Source: JALZOC01 sp035758845
Lineage (GTDB): Bacteria > Acidobacteriota > Vicinamibacteria > Vicinamibacterales > 2-12-FULL-66-21
Assembly: GCA_035758845.1 (NCBI GenBank)
Contig: DASTVZ010000252.1
Coordinates: 1 to 7,838, forward strand
DNA: 7,838 bases
Reading direction: 5' to 3'
Shown here one piece after another: positions 1-6,021 of this stretch (the first letter of the stretch is position 1; the number at the start of each line of letters is the position of its first letter). The notes below the pieces were generated by a model. It was not told the origin of the DNA and did no database searches. It saw only the letters and a list, made by a program, of their open reading frames with translations. Made by a program: the position numbers and the translations under genes.

Positions 1-2
1 GC

Positions 3-1241
3 AGCTTCCGCGGCAAGCGAGTCAGTCTGGCGAGATGGACCAATCGCGAGATTGAGTCGAAGGCACAAGCCGACACAGCTCTGGATGAATTGCGAGCTGC
101 AGTCCGCGACGGCACCTTCGACGAGCGAGGGCTCAATCCGCCTCCGGACAACTCGCCGATGACGTTCGCGAAGTTTGCTGACGTCTACAAGCAACGGCAC
201 GTACTCGCGAAGGGGCTCGCGCTGTCCAGCAGCATCGACTACCGGCTGAAGCCGTTGGTCGAGCGGTTCGGGGATCGACCGATCGCGGAGATCAAGACGG
301 CCGACATCGACGACTTCATCGCGGACCTGAAACAGCCGCGCGTGGTTAACGGTCTGGACGGCAGACGGCTTACCCCGGCGTCCATCAATCGGACGCTGGG
401 GCTTCTCCGCCACATGCTCAACTGGGCAGTGGGCCGCGAGCACCTCGATCGAACGCCATTCCGACGCGGCACCGAAGTGCTCATCCGGATGGAGCTCGAG
501 GACAACAAGCGACGTCGGCGAATCAGCGAGGCGGAAGAGGCACAACTGCTGGCCGTCGCGTCACCGCACCTACGGTCGATGATCATCGCCGCCTTGGACA
601 CTGGCATGCGGCGCGGCGAGATGCTGGCGTTGCGGTTCGGCGACATCGACTGGACGCGGCGGATGATCACCCTTCGGGGCGCCACGACGAAGAGCCGACG
701 AACTCGGCTCGTCCCGATCGGAACCGCCCGCTTACTCGCCGTGCTCGAATGGCTCCGGCTGGACGGTGCGGGCGAACGCAAAGCCGACGAAGTCCCGGTG
801 TTCAGCAACGAGGCTGGAGAGCCCCTAAAGACGTTCAAGAAGGCGTGGGTCGTAGCCGTGCTCAAGGCACACGGCGTCGACCCGCGCTGGCGCAAGGGGG
901 CCTACAAGGACCTCTCAGCGGACTGTCAGCAGCGGTTTCGCGACATCAACCTCCACTGGCACGATCTGCGGCACGAGTACGCCTCGCGGCTGGTCGAGCG
1001 CGGCGTTCCGCTCGCCCAAGTGCGCGACCTGCTCGGTCACGCGTCGATCCTCACCACCGAGCGCTACGACAATCAGCGACTGGAAGCATTGCAGGCCGCC
1101 GTCGAGCGGCTGGAAGGAGGCAAGACGTTCGATCCAGAGATCGAAGCCACGGACAAAGTTTCAAGAATCTTTCAAGATCCCATCGAAACGAGCTTCGCGG
1201 ATAGCGAAGACCCCACCGAGGAAGCCGCTACAAGTCACTGA
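3..1241 (+). CDS. Tyrosine recombinase / phage-type integrase, 5'-truncated by the window edge
   Basis: Site-specific recombinase that would cut and rejoin DNA at attachment sites. The frame is open from base 3, so the start lies left of the window. An in-frame TTG at 90 is unlikely to be the real start, because the 29 codons before it (FRGKRVSLARWTNRE...) read as the end of an N-terminal arm-binding region. Numbering from that TTG, residues ~23-120 are a SAM-like core-binding domain (TFAKFADVYKQRH...) and ~145-335 the catalytic domain. The full active set is visible: R174 (TGMRRGE), K201 (TTKSRRTR), H291-xx-R294 (HDLRH), H317 (LLGHAS) and nucleophile Y326 (TERYDNQ). About 60 residues, including a charged stretch, separate K201 from the HxxR box. 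An acidic tail of ~57 residues follows the tyrosine. It ends 20 bases before the 3' end of a converging tRNA-Glu, which suggests the integrase of an element occupying that tRNA site. No frameshift is seen, so it looks functional. Confidence 0.93.
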   Translation, partial: SFRGKRVSLARWTNREIESKAQADTALDELRAAVRDGTFDERGLNPPPDNSPMTFAKFADVYKQRHVLAKGLALSSSIDYRLKPLVERFGDRPIAEIKTADIDDFIADLKQPRVVNGLDGRRLTPASINRTLGLLRHMLNWAVGREHLDRTPFRRGTEVLIRMELEDNKRRRRISEAEEAQLLAVASPHLRSMIIAALDTGMRRGEMLALRFGDIDWTRRMITLRGATTKSRRTRLVPIGTARLLAVLEWLRLDGAGERKADEVPVFSNEAGEPLKTFKKAWVVAVLKAHGVDPRWRKGAYKDLSADCQQRFRDINLHWHDLRHEYASRLVERGVPLAQVRDLLGHASILTTERYDNQRLEALQAAVERLEGGKTFDPEIEATDKVSRIFQDPIETSFADSEDPTEEAATSH

Positions 1242-1261
1242 TAGCTTACGGGATGGAAGGT

Positions 1262-1300
1262 TGGTACCGGTACGGGGATTCGAACCCCGGTCCCGTGGCT
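1262..1300. other. Putative attachment-site core (3' half of tRNA-Glu)
   Basis: The integrase gene ends just beside the tRNA 3' end. Integrases of this family commonly use the T-arm to 3'-end part of a tRNA as the core site. The right boundary is therefore expected within this segment. The matching direct repeat would lie at the far end of the element, left of the window, so the exact core cannot be delimited here. No second copy is visible inside the window. Confidence 0.4.
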
Positions 1301-1336
1301 GAGAACCACGTGTCCTGACCCCTAGACGATACCGGC
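1262..1336 (-). tRNA. trnE: tRNA-Glu (anticodon CTC)
   Basis: The reverse complement folds as a full cloverleaf of 75 bases with the CCA end encoded. The acceptor strand GCCGGTA pairs with TACCGGT, with one G-U at the first pair. The D arm is GTCT...GGAC. The anticodon stem CGTGG/CCACG encloses loop TTCTCAG, giving anticodon CTC, which reads GAG (Glu). The T arm CGGGG-TTCGAAT-CCCCG is perfect. The discriminator base is A and the 3' CCA is the complement of 1262-1264. The 3' end faces the integrase gene, the arrangement found when an element has integrated at a tRNA 3' end and restored the gene. Confidence 0.96.
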
Positions 1337-1360
1337 ACACGGACCTGACAGGAACCCTCA

Positions 1361-1390
1361 ATGTTAGCAGTCGCTGTAAACAAGGGTCAA
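1361..1390 (-). promoter_or_regulatory. Sigma70-like promoter of the tRNA-Glu gene
   Basis: On the minus strand, TTGACC (complement of 1385-1390) matches the -35 consensus at 5 of 6 bases. TAACAT (complement of 1361-1366) matches the -10 consensus at 4 of 6, with an 18-base spacer. Predicted transcription would begin near 1354, about 18 bases before the mature tRNA 5' end at 1336. The position fits a stable-RNA promoter; it is a motif-level call only. Confidence 0.6.
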
Positions 1391-1460
1391 GCCGGCCACT
1401 GTCGTCGCAAAGCGAGAAACCCACCTGAACGATCGGCGATTTTCTGAAACAATAAGCCCG

Positions 1461-2834
1461 ATGCGATATCTCTTCGGACTCATCCTTCTCCTGGCGCTCG
1501 CCGCCGGCGTGGCCTATGTCGTCGCGGGACGAGGCGGCGGTCCTTCAATTCAGATCGCGAAGCCGGAGAAGTTTGTCGGCGTCAGCACACCGGTCGAGGT
1601 CGTCGTCGGAGCGCCAGGCGCAAATCTCAAGACGTTGAAAATCGTCTTCGATCAGAACGGCAAGCAGACGACGCTCTACGAGATGACCGATGGGCAGCCA
1701 TCCGGTGACGGTGTCAAGCTCGATGGGCCGGACAAGCTGCACGTGACTCGCACCGTCGGCAAACAGGAGATCCCCGATCTGAAAACCGGTCCGGCGCGGA
1801 TTGTCGTCACCGCATCTCGCGCCGTTCTGCGCGGGTTCCGCACGCTCGAGTCGTCGGCCAGCCACGACATTCAGGTCCGCCTCGAACGCCCGCAGGTCTC
1901 GATCGTGTCGTCGAAGCACTACATCAATCTCGGCGGCTCTGAGATGGTGGTGTACCGCGTCACGCCCGCTGATGTCACCTCGGGCGTGCTGGTCGGCGAT
2001 CTCGAGTACCCCGGTTATCCCGCGAGCGGTGCGTCGACGATTGAAGGCGTCAAGCTCGACGATCCCTCTCTTCGCATCGCGTTCTTCGCGCTTCGCTACG
2101 ATCAGGACCTGAAGACACCGATTCGATTGTTCGCCCGCGATGAAGCCGGCAACACGGGGAGAGGCGACTTCGACTACTCGACGTTTCCAAAACCATTCAA
2201 GAAGAGCAAGATCCCGATCGACGACAAGTTGCTCGATCGCGTCGTCCCCGCAATTCTCGCCGGAACCAGCGAGGTCAAGCCCGAGGGAGACACTCTCGCA
2301 AAGTTCCTCGTCATCAACGGCGACCTGCGGCGCAAGAACGCGGCAAAGATCGCGTCGTTTGCCAAGGAGTCGTCGCCGGAGATCCTCTGGCGCGGCGTCG
2401 TATTTCATCCTTTCGGTAACAACGCCGTCGAGTCCGCCTTCGCCGATCAGCGCACCTACATCTACAACGGGAAAGAGGTCGATCAGCAGGTGCACCTCGG
2501 CTTTGACCTGGCGTCGCTCACCAACGTGAAGATCGTTGCCGCAAATCGCGGCAAGGTCGTGTTCGCCGACGAGCTGGGAATTTACGGGAACTGCGTGATC
2601 ATCGATCACGGGATGGGGTTGCAGTCGCTGTACGGACATCTGTCGTCCATCCGGGTGAAGACCGGTCAGATGGTTGAGAAGGAAGAGGAGATTGGCAGAA
2701 GCGGAATGACCGGACTTGCCGGCGGCGATCATCTGCACTTCACGATGCTCGTAAACGGCCACATGGTGAATCCGGTCGAGTGGTGGGATCAGCACTGGAT
2801 TCAGGACCGCATTCTGCGCAAGCTGAAGCCGTAA
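1461..2834 (+). CDS. Membrane-anchored M23 (LytM-type) metallopeptidase
   Basis: Probable zinc endopeptidase acting on peptidoglycan cross-bridges, anchored in the inner membrane and facing the periplasm. Residues 4-22 are one hydrophobic helix with no clear cleavage site, followed by RGGG. Residues ~30-310 are valine/threonine-rich and look like beta-sandwich modules; I do not recognise them. Residues ~340-440 form the LytM domain. H345 and D349 (HLGFD) and H426 (second His of HLH) are the expected zinc ligands, and H393 (YGHLS) and H424 the catalytic-site histidines. All are present, so it should be active rather than a degenerate EnvC/NlpD-like activator. At 457 residues it is long for the family because of the N-terminal half. 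The ATG at 1461 lacks a clear Shine-Dalgarno but leads straight into the anchor. It is separated from the downstream operon by a strong terminator-like palindrome, so it is probably a single transcription unit. Confidence 0.9.
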   Translation: MRYLFGLILLLALAAGVAYVVAGRGGGPSIQIAKPEKFVGVSTPVEVVVGAPGANLKTLKIVFDQNGKQTTLYEMTDGQPSGDGVKLDGPDKLHVTRTVGKQEIPDLKTGPARIVVTASRAVLRGFRTLESSASHDIQVRLERPQVSIVSSKHYINLGGSEMVVYRVTPADVTSGVLVGDLEYPGYPASGASTIEGVKLDDPSLRIAFFALRYDQDLKTPIRLFARDEAGNTGRGDFDYSTFPKPFKKSKIPIDDKLLDRVVPAILAGTSEVKPEGDTLAKFLVINGDLRRKNAAKIASFAKESSPEILWRGVVFHPFGNNAVESAFADQRTYIYNGKEVDQQVHLGFDLASLTNVKIVAANRGKVVFADELGIYGNCVIIDHGMGLQSLYGHLSSIRVKTGQMVEKEEEIGRSGMTGLAGGDHLHFTMLVNGHMVNPVEWWDQHWIQDRILRKLKP

Positions 2835-2839
2835 ACCGT

Positions 2840-2884
2840 AAAAGGTGGCTGGCACCTTTCCGGGAAAGGTGCCAGCCACCTTTT
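2840..2884. terminator. Perfect 45-base palindrome, probable bidirectional terminator or REP-like element
   Basis: Two 22-base arms pair without mismatch around a single central G at 2862. The outer ends are AAAA on the left and TTTT(T) on the right, so either strand gives a very stable GC-rich hairpin followed by a short U tract. It begins 5 bases after the stop codon of the peptidase gene, as an intrinsic terminator should. Each arm (AAAGGTGGCTGGCACCTTT and its complement) is itself nearly palindromic, so the structure also resembles a pair of inverted REP-type units. I cannot tell from one window whether it is dispersed in the genome. Confidence 0.8.
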
Positions 2885-2909
2885 TGTGATATTTTTTGTG
2901 TATAAACCC

Positions 2910-3686
2910 ATGCATGTGAATAAGTTGCGGCTGTTTTTCGCCGTCGCGCTGGTGGTCGCTGCGAGCGCGTGCGGCGGAGAGAAAGAGGAGGCGCCCGCCC
3001 CGCCGCCGAACGCGAAACGCGTCGATCAATCGAAGACAGGAAATGTCGCCGGACGCGTCATGATTGACGGCACTGTCCCGGCAAATCCCCGTCTGCAGGT
3101 TGAAGGCGATCCGTACTGCAGCGGACAGAATCCGACCGGCGCGACGGGCGAGAGCTTCATTGTCGACAACGGCGCCCTGGAAAATGTCTTCGTCTACGTG
3201 AAGGACGGCCTGGGCGACTATTGGTTCGACGTGCCGAGCGAACCGGTGAAACTGGATCAGCATGCGTGCCGCTATCAGCCGCATGTGCTCGGCGTTCGAG
3301 CCGGACAGAAGCTGGCGATTTCAAACAGCGACGATACGCTGCACAACGTTCATGCGCTGGCCACCGCGAACCGGGAATTCAACAAGGGGCAGCACGTCAA
3401 GAACATGGTGGATGAAAGAGTCTTTACCAAGCCCGAGGTGATGGTGCACTTCAAGTGCGACGTGCACAACTGGATGCATGCGTATGTCGGCGTGCTCAAT
3501 CACCCGTACTTCGCCGTCACGCACGATGGCGGAAAGTTCGAGTTGAAGGATCTTCCAGCGGGAACGTACACGGTCGAGGCGTGGCATGAAAAACTCGGAA
3601 CCCAGACCCAGACCGTCACGCTGGGCGAGAAGGATTCGAAAGAACTGAACTTCACTTTCAAAACCTCCGCCGCAAGCTCCAATTGA
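2910..3686 (+). CDS. Lipoprotein with carboxypeptidase-regulatory-like and amicyanin-like cupredoxin domains
   Basis: Secreted lipoprotein of 258 residues, exact function unknown. Residues 5-20 are hydrophobic and end in ASAC, making C21 the likely lipidated cysteine. G follows, so there is no inner-membrane retention Asp. A charged and proline-rich linker covers ~22-38. Residues ~45-115 resemble a small beta-sandwich domain (GRVMIDGTVP...). Residues ~125-200 carry a candidate type 1 copper site: H145 or H148 (TLHNVH), then C183, H186 and M189 in CxxHxxM spacing, as in amicyanin. A further beta-rich segment (ELKDLPAGTYTVEAW) follows. C70 and C120 could form a disulfide. The ATG at 2910 is preferred over the GTG at 2886, which begins inside the terminator stem's T tract; GTG 2916 is another option. 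No good ribosome site precedes any of them. ctaA follows within 2 bases, suggesting a role in copper handling or electron transfer for a heme A oxidase. That role is inference. Confidence 0.82.
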   Translation: MHVNKLRLFFAVALVVAASACGGEKEEAPAPPPNAKRVDQSKTGNVAGRVMIDGTVPANPRLQVEGDPYCSGQNPTGATGESFIVDNGALENVFVYVKDGLGDYWFDVPSEPVKLDQHACRYQPHVLGVRAGQKLAISNSDDTLHNVHALATANREFNKGQHVKNMVDERVFTKPEVMVHFKCDVHNWMHAYVGVLNHPYFAVTHDGGKFELKDLPAGTYTVEAWHEKLGTQTQTVTLGEKDSKELNFTFKTSAASSN

Positions 3687-3688
3687 TC

Positions 3689-4672
3689 ATGATCTGGCTG
3701 AACCGTTACGCCAAAGTTGTCGTCGCCTCCACGCTTCTGCTCATTGGCGCGGGCGGGATGGTGACGAGCACCGGCTCGGGCCTGTCTGTCCCCGACTGGC
3801 CGAACACGTACGGCTGGTTCATGTTCACCTTCCCAATGAGCAAATGGGTCGGGGGAATTCGCTACGAGCACACGCATCGTCTGATCGCGAGCACGGTCGG
3901 ATTCCTCACCATCATTTTGGCGGTCTGGACCTGGCGGGTCGACCCGCGGGCGTGGGTGCGACGGCTTGGTTTCGCCGCGTTGGGCGCTGTCATCCTCCAA
4001 GGTCTACTCGGTGGGTTGACCGTGCTCCTCCTGCTGCCACCGGCGGTGTCGATTGGACACGCCGGTCTCGCTCAGCTGTTTTTCTGCATCACAATCACTC
4101 TTGCGCTCGTAACCTCTCGCTGGTGGACGGCTGCCGGCGCGGCACCACTCAACGATCCGATTCTTCGACGGATTGCGCTGGCAACGACTGTCCTCGTGTA
4201 CTGCCAGATCCTCGTCGGCGCGACGATGAGGCACATCGGAGCGGGACTGGCGATTCCGACGTTCCCGCTAGCGTTCGGACACGTACTGCCACCGGAGTGG
4301 ACCCCAGCAATCGCGGTCCACTTCGCCCATCGCGTAGGAGCCGTCCTGGTCTTCGCAGCCATCACTCTCACCGCGGCTCACGTCTGGCACTGGCATCGAC
4401 CGCAGCGGGACCTTGTTCGACCGGCGACGCTCCTGTTCATCCTGGTCTGCTCACAGGCAACATTAGGCGCGCTCGTGGTAATGTCTGGCCTTCAACCGAT
4501 CGTCAATACCGCGCACGTGGTGAACGGGGCGCTGGTGCTCGGGACGTCGTTGGTGTTAACGCTGCGGGTTGTCCGCCGTACTCTTCAGCAACCGGTGATC
4601 GGCGACGTCAAGACGTCACGGCGGGCAGAGGTTCCCCTGCTCGAGAAGGATCTTCGCGAGGTGCGTGGATGA
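3689..4672 (+). CDS. ctaA: Heme A synthase (CtaA/COX15)
   Basis: Oxidises the C8 methyl of heme O to a formyl group, giving heme A for aa3-type cytochrome c oxidase, in the inner membrane. The 327-residue protein has about eight hydrophobic spans, as the family does. It begins with the hallmark TSTGSGLSVPDWPNTYG region after the first span. The conserved histidines are in place: E60/H61 (YEHTHR), H124 (SIGHAG), H214 (HFAHR) and H276 (NTAHV), the predicted heme ligands of the two four-helix halves. ATG 3689 lies 2 bases after the stop of the lipoprotein gene. A TTG at 3683, overlapping that stop, would add only two residues. The stop TGA overlaps the ctaB start (ATGA at 4669-4672), so the two are probably translationally coupled. 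The C-terminal ~25 residues are a charged tail. Confidence 0.95.
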   Translation: MIWLNRYAKVVVASTLLLIGAGGMVTSTGSGLSVPDWPNTYGWFMFTFPMSKWVGGIRYEHTHRLIASTVGFLTIILAVWTWRVDPRAWVRRLGFAALGAVILQGLLGGLTVLLLLPPAVSIGHAGLAQLFFCITITLALVTSRWWTAAGAAPLNDPILRRIALATTVLVYCQILVGATMRHIGAGLAIPTFPLAFGHVLPPEWTPAIAVHFAHRVGAVLVFAAITLTAAHVWHWHRPQRDLVRPATLLFILVCSQATLGALVVMSGLQPIVNTAHVVNGALVLGTSLVLTLRVVRRTLQQPVIGDVKTSRRAEVPLLEKDLREVRG

Positions 4673-5556
4673 AGGGAGAGGCGATCGCGCTGACGGCGGC
4701 ACGCAGCCGCGCTACCGATTTCGTAGCGCTGGCAAAGCCTCGACTCAACATGCTGGTGGTCGCGTCAGCGCTCGCCGGTTACGTGATGGCGGGCGGCGAT
4801 CTCTCGAATGCCGTGGTCGTCGTATGCACGGTTGTCGGCACCGCGCTCGTCGCCGGCGGCGCATCAGCATTCAACCAGGTGATCGAGCGGGTTCCCGACA
4901 GCCTCATGCAGCGGACTCGATTTCGTCCGGTCCCTGACGGACGTCTTCAGCCGGTCGAATCGCTGGTGTTTGGAACTGCGCTGGCGCTCGCAGGACTGAC
5001 GTTCCTCGGCGCCGCGGTCAATCGCCTCAGCGCGATTGTCGCGCTCGTGACGCTGCTCACATATGCGCTGGTCTATACGCCATTGAAACGTCGAACCTCG
5101 TTCGCCACCGTGATCGGCGCGATCCCGGGCGCGCTGCCCCCGGTGATCGGCTGGGCGGCCGCACGCGGCGCGCTGTCGCAGGGCGCGTGGGTTCTGTTCG
5201 CCATTGTTTTCTTGTGGCAGCTCCCTCACTTTCTTGCGATCGCGTGGATCTACCGCGACGACTACGCACGCGCCGGATTCGTCATGCTGCCGGTGATCGA
5301 ACCGGACGGCCGGAGCACAGCGCGGCAGGCGGTGTTCTATTGTGCGGCGCTTCTGCCGGTCAGCCTTGCCCCCACACTGATCGGACTCGCCAACACGCTC
5401 TATTTCGCGGCAGCGCTCGTACTCGGACTGCTCTTCCTCGGCCTCACGCTCAAGTTCGCGCGGACGCGCGCGGTTGCCGACGCGCGCCGCCTGTTCTTTG
5501 CCTCGATCATCTATTTGCCTCTCATCTGGATCTTGATGATCATCGGAAGGGCGTGA
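4669..5556 (+). CDS. ctaB: Protoheme IX farnesyltransferase (heme O synthase, CtaB/CyoE)
   Basis: Transfers a farnesyl group to the vinyl side chain of heme B to give heme O, the substrate of the CtaA encoded just upstream. It is a 295-residue UbiA-superfamily membrane protein with about nine hydrophobic spans. The first prenyl-diphosphate/Mg motif reads N69-x3-E73-x3-D77-x2-M-x-R82-T83-x2-R86-P87. The usual first Asp is Glu here, a conservative change I would not read as inactivating. Later family blocks are present: YTPLKRRT (135-143), GAIPGALPPVIGW (150-162) and DDYARAGFVMLPV (197-209). The ATG at 4669 has a GAGG ribosome site at 4658-4661 with 7-base spacing and overlaps the ctaA stop. 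The frame is open far upstream, but that stretch is a shadow of ctaA. Confidence 0.95.
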   Translation: MKGEAIALTAARSRATDFVALAKPRLNMLVVASALAGYVMAGGDLSNAVVVVCTVVGTALVAGGASAFNQVIERVPDSLMQRTRFRPVPDGRLQPVESLVFGTALALAGLTFLGAAVNRLSAIVALVTLLTYALVYTPLKRRTSFATVIGAIPGALPPVIGWAAARGALSQGAWVLFAIVFLWQLPHFLAIAWIYRDDYARAGFVMLPVIEPDGRSTARQAVFYCAALLPVSLAPTLIGLANTLYFAAALVLGLLFLGLTLKFARTRAVADARRLFFASIIYLPLIWILMIIGRA

Positions 5557-5966
5557 CTCTCTCCGATCTTCCTGCGCTCAACGCATTCTTGAATGCGACG
5601 GCCGCAGTTCTGCTCGTCATCGGCTATTCGTTGATCCGCGCCGGTCAGATGCGCCAGCACCGCGCCGTGATGATTTCCGCATGCGTCGTCTCGACCCTGT
5701 TTCTCACTTCCTACGTCATCTACCACGCCAACATCGGATCCAGGCCATTTCAGCGTCAAGGAACGATCCGCATCATCTACTTCACGATTCTCCTGACCCA
5801 CGTCGTCCTCGCAGCGGCGGTCGTCCCGATGGCGCTCATCACATTGTCGCGCGGCCTTCGCGCCAGATTCGATCGCCATGTTGCAATCGCGCGGTGGACG
5901 TTTCCGATTTGGCTTTACGTCTCGGTGACGGGGGTTATCGTCTACCTCATGCTTTATCGTCTGTGA
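5553..5966 (+). CDS. DUF420 / CtaM-like membrane protein for heme A oxidase assembly
   Basis: Four-helix membrane protein of 137 residues. Hydrophobic spans lie at ~12-29, ~38-57, ~73-94 and ~116-134. Histidines typical of DUF420 sit at H36 (QHRAVM), H58 (YHAN), H83 (THVVLA) and H109 (RHVAIARWTFPIW), and the C-terminal block IWLYVSVTGVIVYLMLY is family-characteristic. A Staphylococcus DUF420 member (CtaM) is required for function of heme A-containing oxidase, and this position right behind ctaA-ctaB fits that role. The start is GTG 5553, forming a GTGA overlap with the ctaB stop. GGAAGG at 5545-5550 precedes it, only 2 bases away, which is tight. Translation is probably coupled to ctaB. The same frame is open further left, but that is a shadow of ctaB. 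Confidence 0.9.
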   Translation: MTLSDLPALNAFLNATAAVLLVIGYSLIRAGQMRQHRAVMISACVVSTLFLTSYVIYHANIGSRPFQRQGTIRIIYFTILLTHVVLAAAVVPMALITLSRGLRARFDRHVAIARWTFPIWLYVSVTGVIVYLMLYRL

Positions 5967-6000
5967 TCAACCCGCCCGGATCCGCGTCCGGCTTCGTTGA
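5967..6000. repeat. Short imperfect inverted repeat in the gap before the diguanylate cyclase gene
   Basis: TCAAC (5967-5971) pairs with GTTGA (5996-6000), and inside it CCGGA (5976-5980) pairs with TCCGG (5987-5991). They are separated by a 4x4 internal loop and a 6-base loop. No T tract follows on the plus strand. It could be a weak transcript-end or attenuation hairpin after the oxidase-assembly operon, or chance in GC-rich DNA. Confidence 0.3.
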
Positions 6001-6021
6001 AAACAGACGTCAACCGCGTTC

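Noticed and set aside
1161..1424. 87-codon minus-strand open frame over the tRNA
   Set aside because: It translates the tRNA gene itself and its flanks, so it is not a plausible protein.
2888..2906. AT-rich GATATT and TATAAA boxes as a promoter for the cupredoxin operon
   Set aside because: TATAAA lies only 3 bases before the chosen ATG, and no convincing -35 box is found at the right distance. A promoter probably exists near here but I cannot place it.
1545..3284. 579-codon open frame on the minus strand across the peptidase, palindrome and lipoprotein genes
   Set aside because: It runs antisense to two well-supported genes and through the terminator palindrome, has no recognisable domain, and is typical of stop-poor antisense frames in GC-rich DNA.
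4669..5556. ctaB inactivation because the first Asp of the prenyl-diphosphate motif is Glu
   Set aside because: Glu is a conservative replacement, all other motifs are intact, and the operon context is complete.
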